Program-made: the position numbers and the translations under genes
In this document: piece by piece, positions 1 through 12,979 of the stretch
How positions within the stretch are numbered: position 1 is the stretch's first letter
Layout: every line of letters begins with the position of its first letter
Notes under the pieces: model-generated
The model's database searches: none
What the model was told of the DNA's origin: nothing
The model's input: only the letters and a program-made list of their open reading frames with translations
Origin: Gorsachius magnificus
Lineage: Eukaryota; Chordata; Aves; Pelecaniformes; Ardeidae
Assembly: GCA_034008185.1 (NCBI GenBank)
Contig: CM067081.1
Location: 152,674,258-152,738,257, forward strand
Direction: 5' to 3'
Length of the DNA: 64,000 nucleotides

Positions 1-442
1 TTTTGTGAACAGCATACCTATTATCTGTGAGAAAAAAGGTATAATTTGTCCTTTTGCCTAAGGCTTGCTGGCACATATTGCACAGCACAAACTCTGAGGG
101 AATAACTTCATTTGTACCACCCCATTTTGCTTTCAAAAAGGAGAAAGAAAGGGATGGGGTAAAACCCGTCTAACCTACAACTACTCTATCATTCAGGCAT
201 AGAATGCATTCAAACCCTTCCTAAGTATAACAATATCTTCATTCAAGACAAAAGGTTTTCTTATTATTAATATTTATATTCCACTTCAATGCAATTTTCT
301 CTGTTCAGTTGTTCTCAGTAGAGTGCTCTGCTTGGTCCACAGGAGTTCTTATTCTTTGCTTTTATTTATTTTGAACTTCTGTGATTCTGAAGCTTAGGAT
401 CCAGTCTAAATCCCAGTTTTCAAAAGGAAAAAGAAGCTGACG

Positions 443-483
443 ATTATGATGATTATTATTATTTATTACTATTATTATTAAAT
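443..483. repeat. ATT-rich imperfect trinucleotide repeat
   Basis: The segment is an interrupted run of ATT/GAT/ACT triplets, a typical AT-rich microsatellite. It is imperfect, which suggests an old and fairly stable tract. Confidence 0.75.
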
Positions 484-954
484 ATTTTCAAATTCTTGCA
501 GTAATCCAAAGTATATTAAATTGTTTGTGAGAGTTTGTGTGTATGTGTGTGTGTTAAATCCGTGTTTTTTCAACTACAAGCTGTAGGGCACTTATGGAAT
601 GGTATACAACTACTCAGTTACATAAGGCAATGGAAAAAAGAAAGAGCATTAACAGTAGGTATAATTTTGCTAAATAATGAAAACATCTGCACATCCAGTA
701 GACTTCTTTTAGGCATCTACATACCAGTACTAGAACAGACTTTTGTAAGCACCAAAATTATATCTGGATTTCTCAGCCTTTCTTAGAATTATGACAAGCT
801 TTCTGAAAGCTGATCTCCACCATTGTTCTGAATGCCTAAAATACATTGATAGACCTTAGGCCTGACTCGTTACATTACCTTAAAACAATTTATAGAAGGC
901 AATCCCTAAAACAATGACAATCTGCTTTAAAAATGGATATGTGGTAACATCTAC

Positions 955-1153
955 CTGGGCTTTCTTCCACCCTTGTGAGAGGATATCATAGGTGTAGAAG
1001 GTTGGTGGAATTGGTGCTCTGACACATGGGTCACACACCTGATAGAGGTTTTTATTACTAGGACTGACAGTGCAGTCTGTCCCAGAGAAAATAGATAGTC
1101 GGCATTTCCATGTGCAAGTTTGACAGAAGGGATCTTCCGCTGTGAACATTGTA
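955..1153 (-). other. possible 199-bp exon, unrecognised
   Basis: On the minus strand this stretch is open and lies between a plausible splice acceptor (TTTCACAG, just above 1153) and a plausible donor (CAG then GTAGAT, just below 955). The last codon before the donor is complete. The roughly 65-residue translation holds six cysteines in CxxC-like spacing and a CDPC motif, more cysteine than a chance frame in AT-rich DNA would normally give. A second minus-strand frame across the same bases is also open, which weakens the case. I recognise no family and no companion exon nearby. A chance open stretch is the more likely explanation. Confidence 0.12.
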
Positions 1154-2217
1154 CTGTGAAATGGTCACACGTCTGCACAAAGGGCAGGTTTATGAAGAAA
1201 TCAGCCCAGACAAATGATTCACCTGCCTAAATTGTCATTCAGAAGTTACAGAATCCAGTAGATTGCCCCAAACCACCTCAGAACACCATTCCTCAAGTTT
1301 TCTCAACTGAAAGACCATCTAACCTTCTCAGCAAAATACCCCAAAACTAATTTTAGAGAATACTTTCCACTGAAAGGGGAGTGACAGGGAAAGGAGAAGG
1401 AGAGGTTGGCTGGGGATGATGCAATAATGGCTTTACCACCATCTGTGTAGTCAGTGAACACCTTGCATGGTTATGGAGTACGGAAATGGGACCAAGGTGG
1501 TATAGTCCACAATGAGATCCCCACACATCACATGACCATCAGTATGGGTATCTAAAACCACTTTCCTAAGCTCTCCTCTGCCTCCCCGTTCCAAATAAAC
1601 CTAAGTGCTGCTCAAAACTGCTGCAGGCAGCTGACTACTCCTTGGCTAGCATTGTAAAGGAACGCAGATTTTATCTGATGGTCAAAAAAATGCAGACACT
1701 ATCTGCCATAGTGGGTAGTGGCTAAGGTCATGCTCCACTGCTTAGTAGACTACCTCCTGAGGTTTTCCAGACAAATGATTGAGAAACATCACTGTGGAAT
1801 GACATCTAGTAATGATCTGATCTTCACTATGTGTCTGTAATGTCATTACTAGCTTTCATAAATAACGTCTTTTACTCATAACAGAAGGTTTACAGATAAC
1901 TCTTTCTCTCAATAAAAACTCATGGTAAAAGTGCACATGACTCACTTCAATTTTGAGACCAGACTTCTATCAGCTTTCATGTGACACAGAGGAACATCAG
2001 CAACTGGCAGTAGAAGGCAAAAAAATGCATACAGCACTTAACCGCCAAGCTGAGCTCTGGCAGCCTTCCTATATCCAGATATCAAAGGCAAAACTAGTTC
2101 AAACTATTTCATAAACCCAAGAACTATAAGAAACACGTTGAATAAAGATGAGCCTTCATATTAATACCCTTTCAAAATAAAAAGAGAATTCAGACATCAG
2201 GCAAGAGTCAACAGTTA

Positions 2218-2346
2218 AGACAGGATGCAGTGGATTAGACTGCCCAGGAAGGTTGTGGAGTCTCCATCGCTAAAGGACTGTCAGGCTAGGTGAGTGTACA
2301 AGAGCACAGATGGATGTTGTACAGTTCACGGCAGGAGGATGGATTG
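2218..2346 (+). mobile_element. decayed CR1 LINE fragment near the 3' end
   Basis: The core reads GACTGCCCAGGAAGGTTGTG followed by GAGTCTCC. This is the conserved CR1 stretch that encodes the end of ORF2 (the W-N-x-L-P-x-x-V-V-x-S-P region). It degrades into a poorly matching version of the terminal part ending near the GGCAGGAGGATGGATTG block. The usual CR1 tail octamers are absent. It is short, heavily mutated and not coding. Confidence 0.7.
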
Positions 2347-3773
2347 CACATCTTCTCTTTCAGTCTTGTTTTGTGTGATTTTTTTGATATGATTTTAACC
2401 CATGAAATGCCTGCATTTTTTAGACAGCTGCTTGGCAAAGTGCTCTGAAAGAAGCTGCGTAACCACAGAACTACACATCAGATACTGTCACAGCAAGCAC
2501 TTTCCATGATTTTACTTAAACTATGATTTTCCCAAAAGAAATTATTTCCAATAAGCATTTCTTTTGAAAAGACTATCATGTAATAGGTGTAAATTATAAA
2601 AAACTTGCTACAGTTGTTTCTAAAAATGCCCACAGACATTGTGTGTGATGCCTTCTGCGATCGCTGGTGAAATGTTCTGTTGCTAAAGAAAACCAAAGCA
2701 GTACAATCTGCATATAGCAAACAAAGCTTTTACATGATAGATCTCCAGCAGAGAAGCCTGATATCAAGAGATTTTGGGTTCTATTCAATAGAAAAATTCC
2801 TCAGGGACTAGGAATATACTCAGCCTACAGCTCATTTTATTTTCAGTCTACAGGCAGTGTACCAAATGGGACAGAGCTCAGGTTAGCATGACCTGCATAA
2901 AACAAGGTGTGAAAAGACCACTAGTCCTCCTCTTACCTAGTGAAAAAGCAAAAGCTAGTGTTGGCAATTGAAAAAAATCACATCCTGGTATGTTTTGAGG
3001 TTATCTGCTTATAAGAAAACACAAGTGTGTAAATTTTATGAAGGGATTCTGTAAAATGCTTTGCCAAAATTTTGGGTACATATTCATATATGGAAAAGAT
3101 GGTTCAGGAGCCTTCAAGAATGGGACAGGAGAAAGGACAGTCTGGGATTTAAAGCATAGCAGAGCCTTCATTGAGTACAGGAGTGCCTTGGAGTAGAAAA
3201 GAAAAATTCCCTGGGCTCCTTCCTTTCCCCTGCATCTGGATGTCTCTTTGCCTGGCCATGGGGAATACTTCTTAGGAAAAAAGTCTATCCTTATCCACAT
3301 AGCCATTGCCATGAGGAGTCCAAGGAGTCTAATAATCATCCATTGTTAATAATGACAGTTAATATTCATGCTTTTTGCGCCCTATTAATCCAGATTATGT
3401 TCCTTCAACTATTGCAAAATATTTTTTTTCAGTGAAGAGGCTTCTCCAACACAGTTGACTTCAGATCTGAAGTTTACTTAAAGGTTGTTTGTTTCCATTT
3501 TCTTTATTATTCTCTTTTTCTCAGTGACCAGGGTATACGTTGGTTTGAGTATAATTAGATCATCAAAGGTCATATTCCATCATGTTTTTTTCTGTTACAA
3601 GCTTCCTTCCTCCACGTGTCAAGAGAAATTCTACAATTTAAGATTAGAGTCTGATTTTTATGCTTCTGAAACTGATCTTCATGAGAGCAGTTACCAAATG
3701 TCATTTCACTTTGCTGGTAGTCTGGCAGCAGGTATTTGGATAATGTTACCAACTCCCCCAACAGCGCATTTGT
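2347..3773. other. gene-free unique DNA
   Basis: I see no recognisable gene, RNA or repeat in this stretch. Several short open frames exist on both strands, but none shows a domain, a credible start context or splice signals. Confidence 0.55.
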
Positions 3774-3778
3774 ATCTA
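3774..3778. repeat. target-site duplication, left copy (ATCTA)
   Basis: ATCTA directly precedes the terminal TG of the solo LTR and is repeated exactly at 4759-4763 after its other end. A 5-bp duplication is usual for class III (ERVL-like) integrases. Confidence 0.8.
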
Positions 3779-4758
3779 TGTGGTGGGTTGACCCTGGCTG
3801 GTCACCAGGTACCACCAAGCCACTCTATCACTCTCCTCCTCAGCTAGACAGGGGAGAGAAAAATACGTGAAAGGCCCATGGGTTGACATAAGGCCAGGGA
3901 GAGATCGTTCACCTGTTACTGTCATGGGCAAACCAGACTCAACTTGGGGAAATTAGTTTAATTTATCAACAGTCAAATCAGAGTAGGAGAGAATAAAAAA
4001 CCCCTGAATTTCAAAACACCTTCCCCCATCCCTCCCTTCTTCCTGGGCTCAACTTCACCCCTGATTTTCTCTACCTCCCCCCACAAGCAGTGCAGGGGGA
4101 CAGGGAGCGGGGGTTGCGGTCAGTTCATCACATGTTGTTTCTGCTGCTCCTTCCTCCTCAGGGGAGGACTCCACACTCTGCCCCTGCTCCAGCCTGGGGT
4201 CTCTCCCATGGCAGAGAGTCCTCCATGAACTGCGCCAATGTGGGTCCTTCCCATGGGCTGCAGTTCTTCATGACCCGAACTGCTCCAGCATGGGTCCTTC
4301 CACGGGGTGCAGTCCTTCAGGAACAGACTGCTCCAGTGTGGGTCCCCTCCCAGGGTCACCAGCCCTGCCAGCAAACCTGCTCCAGCCTGGGCTTCTCTCT
4401 CACCATGGGCTTCACCAGGGGCTCCAGGGGGATCTCTGCTCCAGTGCCTGGAGCACCTCCTGCCCCTCCTTCTTCACTGACCTTGGTGTCTGCAGGGCTG
4501 TTTTCTCTCACATCCTCTCACTTCTCTCTCTCCAGCTACTGAGCCACAGCAGGGTTTTTTCCCTTCTCAAATACATTATCCCAGAGGCGCTGCCGCCACG
4601 GCTGATGGGCTCGGCCTTGGCCAGCAGTGGGTCCGGCTTGGAGCTGACTGGCATTGGTTCTCTTGGACACAGTGAAAGCTTCTTGCAACTTCTCACAGAA
4701 GCCACCCCTGTAGGCCTCTCCCTCTGCTACCAAAACTTTGCCACGCAAACCCAATAAA
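3779..4758 (-). mobile_element. solo LTR of an avian endogenous retrovirus (ERVL-like), 980 bp
   Basis: The element starts on the plus strand with TGTGGTGGGTTGACCCTGGC and ends near ACGCAAACCCAATAAA. I recognise both ends, and the G/C-rich middle with repeated CTGCTCCAG...TGGGTCC units, as an LTR family common in bird genomes. The last bases are AAA where the family normally has ACA, a point mutation in the terminal dinucleotide. ATCTA flanks both ends (3774-3778, 4759-4763), so this is a complete LTR left after LTR-LTR recombination, with no internal retroviral sequence. I infer the minus orientation from a weak TATA-like stretch and a degraded polyadenylation signal on that strand (reverse complement of TTTATC near 3963). 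Open frames inside it, up to 155 codons, have no retroviral domains and are fortuitous. The class assignment rests on the 5-bp duplication. Confidence 0.85.
4178..4455. repeat. degenerate tandem repeat inside the LTR, about 48-bp period
   Basis: Five imperfect units begin with CTGCTCCAG (or CTGCGCCAA) at about 4184, 4230, 4280, 4328 and 4377. Each continues with a GTGGGTCC-like motif and a CCATGGGC/CCACGGGG-like motif. The 46-50-bp spacing is regular. Copy number of these units probably varies among LTRs of this family, as seen in many avian LTRs. Confidence 0.75.
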
Positions 4759-4763
4759 ATCTA
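4759..4763. repeat. target-site duplication, right copy (ATCTA)
   Basis: Exact match to 3774-3778 on the other side of the solo LTR. Confidence 0.8.
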
Positions 4764-7700
4764 TTGGCTCCACACCTTGATATTTGCCCTTTTAAAAATC
4801 TCAGTGACTGGCACATTTTCAAAACTTTCTGAGGCAGCTTAAATGGACTGATGTTTCCCAAATTCAGTGGCTATATTCCCAATACAGTCACCACAGATGG
4901 GCCAGTTAGTATCTGCACGATATTGAGGTGGGACCATTGCTCATTTACCTTAAATTTTTATGCCAGTCTAGTATTTGTTCTCTCCCCCTTGGGAGAGAGT
5001 TTCTCCAAAGCACTCCTGGCTTTGAACAAACTGTGATTTATTGTATCATGGAGAAAAACACATGACAGTTCAAAACTTTTGGGAAATAAATAATAAATTA
5101 CAAATCAAAAAAATCTTTACTTTTCAACAATTTGCATTTGAAAAGAACTTCAGAAGTGCTTCATTGTTAAAGTACTTAACAAGCATACAAAAAACGTGGT
5201 GTGCCTGAGAAAACAAGAATGGTAACATTGCTAATTATGCCTGCCTGCCAGGAAGTGGGCCTTAGTACATCCTGAGCCATTTCAGAAGGATGGTCTGTGT
5301 TCTAAATAACTTGTATCCCAAGGAAGAATGGACAGCCAAGCAGACAGAGAGCAAAGGAGGAAAGATTTCAGAGTAGACAGGAGCCTTAGCAATGAGTTCA
5401 TTTAAGGTGTGACAGGACAGAGAGACCTATATGGGGCAGAACAGGGAGAAAATTTTGTATATATGGGCTACGCAGAGCAGTCATAGCAATGCAAAAAAAG
5501 TAATGTGAGGTTCTCTTGTGTGTTATCTTTAATGATAAAACCTTCATGTGGAAAGAGCATGGCTTATTCTGTTTTCATGCAAACTGGTTTCTCAACAGCA
5601 AAAATCCTTCCACTGCAACAGAATTAATGACTTTTTTTAGTAAAAGCAGGGTGTTGAGAGAAGCAAAGAACCCATCAACAAAAGTAGGAGTAGTCTGTTG
5701 CAAGATGTAGTAAGAGCATAAATTATAGTATATATTTGGTATAAAATATAAACACCCTGGATCGACTGCAGGTGTATTAGTTAATCATCACTAGCCATAC
5801 TGAATGAGTTTCATTAGCTTACTGTCGCTGAAACAGAAGGTCTATGGAATATAATCATGCAGTAAAGTTAGGGTTTTCTCCAAAGCCTTATGTAGAATAA
5901 AATCAGAATTTTGGTACCATCTGTAGCCATATTTTTCCTCCTCTGTATAATTCCAAGGATACAGATGCTGAATACAAGCAGAGAGGGCAGTATGCTTTAG
6001 TTTGGAAACTGGCCAGTGAACAGGAATGGAGTATGGTCAGAGACTTTTACAGTCAATGAGAGATCAGAGGAAAACTAGAAAGCAAATGAGCCTGAAATCC
6101 TTCTTAAAGGATAGTTAAAGAATTATGCTGCTGCAAAAGGGTAGAGCTGTCTGTCCGTGTTTAAGAAAGTCAGGATTGTTTTCATCAATTAACCAGATTC
6201 TGAATAGTAAATTTTGCTGTTGATACCACTAATTCTCCTTACGTGGTGGAGAGAGGGCTATTTCTTGTTACATGATTTTAGCCACATATCTGATAAATGT
6301 CTTGTAAAATGACAGCTACAGAAATGCTTTCTCACATGTTTTGATTCCCAAGGATTTGAGCCCAGATCTGTCCCTGTGTTTTCCCACTCCCACCCAGCTG
6401 AAGACAGACCAAAGTGAGAAACAGAAAAAGAAAGGACTTCTGATGGAGCTGTGGAAGCTAAACGATCTATTGAGACACAGGGGAAAACACTCATCCACAC
6501 CATGACATGGAGAGTGCTTTAATGTAAGGTAAATGTAGCCAAATCAATCTGCTCAGTACTGCAGGAGGCTAAATAAAAGGGGTTTTAGCAATTCAATATA
6601 ATTTAGAAAATATCCAGAGCCTGTTTTAAACCATTTATATTTTTGCTGTGGTAACAGAGTGTTCCAGAGCTGAAGGATCTTCTGGTCACCTCCGGAGCGC
6701 TCAACAGTTCAGCTCCAAAGCCATCCCTTGGTTGCACTCTTATAATCTTACCTCTGCTGTCATAGCATGGTCATTCAGAGCACTTCAGTTAAAGGCATAT
6801 GGGGTGGTACCTTTCCTTGTTGTGAGAAACATCTTACCTTAATGTGTCACATGAGATGCAGGCTCCATTTAGAGGTACAATTTGGTTAATCTAACTCTTC
6901 TTTCCTATAGCACCTATGCAGCCTTCCTGTGGACACAGCATCCCTTGATTTGATGTTCTTCCCTCAGGCCACAGAAAGCAGAATTTTTCCCTTCCTGATT
7001 CAGGATGCCAGTGTAAGTGAATCAAAGTCAATACGGATGTGATGTTTTAAGAAGGAGATGTTGACAGGATGAGCCACTTCTCTGTTTTATAGTCGTGAGC
7101 AGTAGCCATTCAGTCAATAAAAATTCACTCCAAACTTCTTTCTCACGCTGGATCTCACCTAGCATTTCTCAACCATTAACTCTCTTACTCTGTTAATATT
7201 GCTAAAGAATATACATAAAATATGTTGTTATAAATAAGATCAGCAAGTTTTTATAACCTAATAGATAAAATAGTTTCTTGTCACAAAGGACAGGAGGTCA
7301 GATTGTGATGGGGAGGCTTGTATTAACATTTCTATCAGCTCTTTCTCCCTTGTCAGCACAGTGATAAATTTGACTTCTTTCAGTGACAACTGAAAATAAC
7401 TGATTAAAAATGCCCTGAGATTTCACGCCTATGAAAACAGGTTAAGGAGAGACAGAATAGGTCAGTCTCATAAAAATATTGTCAGGTGTTTCACAGAACA
7501 AAATCTGTTATTTTTCATTGCCAGACTATTTAGAAACCTTTCCCATATCAGGCACACAGGAAAATCATCAGGAAGAGACAAGAAAGATAAGCTGAGGTAA
7601 AAACAAGGGTAAAGAACCACTCTCCTGTGGCAGGATTTCTAGCAGATTTAGAGTTGTGGGACTGCCAAACCTGTGCAGAAAATGGGTTTCCGCTCAAGAC

Positions 7701-10700
7701 GTGAGAAATATCTCTAGTTTACTGAAAATCTGGCCACATAATAATAATAATGTCCTAGATATTTATATTTTTTATTTTGAAATGAAAGACATTATCACTC
7801 GGATTGCTACCAACACACTGTACGTGTTTGTCTGGTTCACTGCAATCGCTGATTCTGAAGCCCAGTTTTCTTCTCTCTCTGCTGTAGCTTGCCAGTTTGA
7901 AATGGAAGCTGCCCCTGTTGCTTGGCTCAGAGGTATGTAATTCCTGAGAAAGGTCTTTCTGTTTGTCTTTCCTCATTCTAATAAGTGGTGTGCAATAGGA
8001 AGGTGGTGTTAGCAATGAATGATCTGTTTTGTGTTTTCCAAAGGATATAATCTAATGAAGGTTTGTAGTAACCCTTTTAACTGTTTATAAATTGGTTGAA
8101 GTAACTAGATTCTTTATTAGTTTTTTTGCAAAGACTTCTTAGTAGCAGAGATTTTTCTTCTATGTGAAACCAGTGTGTACAGTGGTCCCGATCTATTTTA
8201 TTTAAATGACTGAACTTCCTGGGCAGATAAAAATTTGCAGTCTTAAATGCTTAAAACTGAAGATGTACCATCAGCTTACGAAGAAATTAACTGGAGGAAT
8301 TATAGGAGCTTCTAGTGGACAAAAGATTCAATTTTGGGAAACCATTTTAATTGTGATTAACTGCTCTCTGGTGCCAGTTAAAGGTTACCAGGTTAACCCT
8401 TCTAGTAGCTATAAGGCAATATTCACATTGCTTAACTGTAGCCATCTAAGTTAGGTATCTGAATAAGGAATTTCATCTCCTCAAGCTGCCCTGGAGCAAG
8501 GTGCACAAATGTAACTTAAAATCTCCTGGAAAGTAATTCAGAGAGTCTGAAGTTGAGGCATTCCAAGGAGAAACTGGAATTAGGTGTCTAAATTAAGCAG
8601 GGTGAATAAGCCATCCTTCTGACATGCTGGTGAGTAGATGGGGGAGCAGCCTAGAGTACTGTAACTCTTCTTTTCCTTTGAGTGAGTGTAGCAACGTCTA
8701 TGGGGCCCTCTGCCCTTGCTGCACTCACAGGGCAGCTGCTGCTGCTGCTGCTTAATGGAGTGCAGGGATTTGGAGAGGACTGTAGGAGACAGGGCACTGT
8801 AAAAGCTGCTCCCAGCTACTCCGGGATTGAAACTACTATGGATTATTTATTCCAGACCTATTTAAATGCCTAGCAGAAGATAAAAAAATAGAGAGAGAAA
8901 ATTGCCAGTTCAGTAAAGAATCTAAAAATTGACTTTAATTAAAAAAACTATGAAAAAAAAGTAAGTGAAAAAAGTGCTTCAAGGGGTCCCAGTCATAAAA
9001 CAGTATTATCCTGAAAGCCTAAAGCTTTTAATATTACATGAATTATAAATTATGAAATGTAACAGTCAAAAGATTTCCAGACACTTCCCTGCTGATGTAT
9101 AATCTTCTATCACTCATTGTCACCTTGTGTTTATATCATCCTCTGCAGCACAGAATTGGTTTCAGCCTGTAACAGTTAATGCGTTAAGTGCTTTTTTTAA
9201 CCTTAAGATTCAGCATTGTTGTAATCAAAATGTAACAGAAAAATTGTGGTGTAAGTAAGTGAGACATATTTTAGCTGTAGTTGATCTCAACACAGCTTTA
9301 GCATTTCACCCATTTTATAACAAAATGCTACATTAAGCAATAGCAAGAAAGTCTGAACTTTCACCATGATCAGCAAATTTACACCTTTTGCAAAATAACT
9401 TGACTAACAGAGTAAAATATTAGCATGTACACACTTCTGAATTTTCTGGTTTAAATCACAGCTGGTGTTAACTGCAATCAGTTCTTTAGCACTGTGACAG
9501 TTTATATCATTGAGGGATCTCCTTATGCTGCTTTTGGATCTTCTCCTTCTGTTTCTTTCATTCCAACAGAGTTTTCACTATCATTTTTTATCCTAGTAAG
9601 AACAGTCTAACAAACGTTTGTTTGCTCACCTAACGCAAATGCAGTTTCTCTTTTGATCTGTCCTACCCGCCATTGCATAAATGGCAGAAATGTACAGTGA
9701 TGATTTTAAGTCTGAAATTTCCTGTCTCCCTTGGACAACAAACATGCCGAAATGTTGAAGCAATTTAGATCAAACCATCTAAACAATCTTTTAATAGTCA
9801 GCTACTCACTTATAGACGAATGAGTTCCATTTCCTTCTCTTCTTGCCCTCTCCATCTACTTCAAAGTAAAATAAAGTGGCAGTGCAGCCTATTATTTTCT
9901 AGGTTTGTCTTTCTTTAATAAGTCCTATCTTTATTGATCCTCCTGAAAGCTGGGTACCATCTAGCCTGGGTAGTAGCCTATTTCACGATCAACACTATGA
10001 TCTGATGTTTAATAGGAGTTCATTAGAGGGACACAGACAATTTAAAAATCACAGTTTTACAACTCCAAACTTCAGTCCAACATTTTTTATGACTATCCTT
10101 GTACATAGTGGTTTAGTAACCATGATGCTGAAAGCGGGGAGAAAATATGTGAATTCTGCTCCTGGTTCTCCTTCAGTGCCTCCAATTCCTCAGTCAGTTC
10201 TTTGCCCTCCTAGCTGGAGCACAACCTCCAGCAGGTGCCATATGCGTGTCTAATATGGTTTGAATTTCAGTTGGAGCCTCCCTTGTGTTATACAGCTGCT
10301 CCTATGCCTACAACTACCATCACTACAACTTTCTTCTTGTTAAAAATTGCTTCATAGAACAGCTCATAGACAAAATAAGTTTGAGGGAAAACTTTTCTAA
10401 ATACATACGTTCTTTTCAGTTGGGTTACCATGTGAGTTTTAGGCACCAAACCCTTCAGTATTTGCACTGGGAGTGAGAGGTCCAGGATGGTACTTCAGTA
10501 CCCGTGTCAGTACATCTGGGCATAAAATAATACATTCAAGAGAGAAACAACACTGAACTGCAACTACAACTAAAAATTACTTCTGTACCTATGTTTCAAA
10601 ACAGGTGCTATCTACTTCAGCTTATTAGATCTGCTTGTATTCCTTTCCGAATTTCCAAAGAGAAAATGTGTTTTGTCTAAGGAGAGGTAAAAATCTTTTA

Positions 10701-12617
10701 AACAACACAAACATGTAATCAAACAAAATTGACTCACTGAGTGACAGAGTAATATTCTGGAGATTTTGTTTGATCAATAATATTCTTCTTCTTGTAGCAG
10801 CAACTTATGTAATGAGGAAAGGACATTTTTAGTTCTTGTAGGCCTTTGGTCTTTATATGTCACTAGATAAGGTGAAGTATACACTTTGGACGCTATCTTA
10901 AGATAAGGTAGACTCCTTGTCTGTTTGATCACATATAGGATCTCACACTATTGTATCACTAAGGTAAGGAACAGAAGTGGCAAATCTGCTATACTGGTAC
11001 TGCCTGGTCTTAAACACTCCTGTTTCTTGAAATGTGGTAGTAGCACACTGCAAGTTATTGTGCCCGGATACTGCAACAGCAACAGACTGCTGAGGTGCGG
11101 GTTTTGGAAAGAAGGAGGAGCTGCCTTCAGCCCCACACTCACACAGTGCCAAAGACACCCCACAGCCCAAACCGAGCAAGTCAAAAGTTCTTTGTCAGTT
11201 ACCTACTTTTGGCATCCACACACCTCACAGCTAATTATTTAGCTCATAGGTTTGGAATGAGCGAAACTTGCCACTTACTTGGCTTAACACAGCCCATTGT
11301 AGACTGTGTTGCTCGGAAGCATCCCTGCAGCTATTTGTGCTACATAACATTCATAGTTTTTCCTCTGGTTTAGCACTCTGACAGACTTCAATGAATTTTA
11401 CAATTCTTTAGGTGTCCACAACTACCTGTTGGTGCCCATAAGGATCAGCATCCCATTGTGCAAAGCTGCTTCATTTAAGACACTGCTGGTTTTACAGACA
11501 CTGGCCATAACTACCTTCCAGCATCTGTTAAGCTGCAATTTCTTCAGAAGGAGCAGAAATGATAGTGCTTGTTTTCTGGAGCTGCAGCTGAGAATCTGCA
11601 TGATAAGGTTTAATATCTAAACACTGAATAGTGTTTCCTGATGCTGTCTGAGCATCCCAGCCTCTTCAGACAGCTCTACTTTATTTCTTTTTGATTTGGA
11701 TGAAAATTTTAAAAATCAGTAACCCATTTCAATAATTAAGTAATTTTTAGGGTCTCTCAAACTGCATTTGAGTTTTGTTTAGCTATCAGAGGGCCATTCA
11801 CTTATCTGCTTCTCTATCTGGTTTGGTCAGACCACATAGAGACATTCAGAAGAAACCAGAAGTATTTTGTTGGATTAGTCACACCATTGCTTCTACAAAA
11901 GACAGCAAAGAGTCATTCCTGAGTTGTGCAGCTCCATTACATGTGAAACAAACACAATTTGTTAAAGAGCAGACCAAACAAAAAGGGCATTTCTAATTTC
12001 ATATCCTCCTTCTGGGAAAGTTCTGTTGGTTAGTGGAAAGATGGAGCATAAAGGTTTTCTACACCAGAAAGTATTATTGCTTGACCCAGTCTAATGAGTT
12101 TTGATTTTTGAATTGCCAGATTTTTTTTTACTGAACTGTAGTGAAATTACAATTGCAATGACTTTGAGGGAAATCCCTTGGAGAGTGAGATAAAATGTAA
12201 AATTCAGAGAAATTACTCATATGCATATTAATATAAAATGTGCAAAGAAGGATAAAGTAGAGAATAAATATTGATTCTTCTTTGTCTTTTTTCCTTAATT
12301 TCTTTAACCAGTTGTTTGTCCAGGAAAAAGTGTAAGAAAAAAAGAATCAAAAATATATGATAAACTAGACTGTCTGATCTGCAATGTCATCTCTGGAGAG
12401 CACTTTACATGAAGGAAATTATCCAAAAGATGTCAAATCATCTGAATTTTTTGACAACCCTCAGTGATCTTTAGGTAAGACCTCAATGTTATGCAAAATG
12501 CCTCCCCTGATATCATAAGGATTTTAAGTAGTAAGACTACAGATAGAAATCCCTTTGAATTTACTATCAAAACTGTCATTTTCTTCTGGGGAAAAACTAA
12601 TCCTAAATGGTGGTATT
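4764..12617. other. gene-free AT-rich unique DNA
   Basis: About 7.9 kb without a recognisable gene, RNA gene or young transposon. It contains a (GCT)6 tract at 8735-8752 and many short chance frames. I found no CR1 tail and no LTR terminus. Old, unrecognisably decayed repeats cannot be excluded. Confidence 0.5.
8735..8752 (+). repeat. (GCT)6 trinucleotide microsatellite
   Basis: Six perfect GCT units. They lie in a 63-codon open frame as a leucine run, but that frame has no other protein-like feature. Confidence 0.85.
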
Positions 12618-12643
12618 AAAAAAAAAAAAAAAAAAAAAAAAAA
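12618..12643 (+). repeat. poly(A) tract, 26 bases
   Basis: Uninterrupted A26. Nothing upstream resembles a processed transcript or LINE 3' end, so I read this as a simple homopolymer and not the tail of a retrocopy. Confidence 0.85.
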
Positions 12644-12979
12644 GGAAGGTTACATGTATTCTTCAGGCATGTTTAGTGTGTCTACAGCTGATGCTTCTTT
12701 CTGGAGTAACATTCAGGTATTATCTTTAACCAAGTTTTTGCCAAGTTGTCTTTAAGAATAGATTTCTGTCATTTCTGCCTAACTAATTTCAGCTGTCACC
12801 AACGTCAAGAGAGCACAATTGGTAAACAGCAGAGAGATAATAACAGGCTTTCTGGGCAGTCCTCAGGAGGTCTGGTTTGACTGCTTTCAAAGATCTGGGT
12901 GAGCAATTAAATAGAAAGCTAGCTAAAACTGATCAAGGTTATGTCCTTGTCAAGTCTCTTGTTTTATTTCACCTCTTAA

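Larger units (their letters stand above)
1..2217. other. gene-free AT-rich unique DNA
   Basis: No reading frame here carries a recognisable domain and no tRNA-like or rRNA-like sequence is visible. The block contains an ATT-rich simple repeat near 443-483 and one exon-like stretch on the minus strand (955-1153, listed separately). Otherwise I see nothing that can be assigned. Confidence 0.6.

Noticed and set aside
4090..4757. Two overlapping plus-strand frames of about 150 codons
   Set aside because: Both lie inside the solo LTR and are rich in Pro, Ser and Leu because of its G/C-rich tandem units. No retroviral protein motif is present.
12618..12643. A26 as the tail of a processed pseudogene or LINE
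   Set aside because: No gene-like or LINE-like sequence precedes it. CR1 elements end in octamer repeats and not poly(A).
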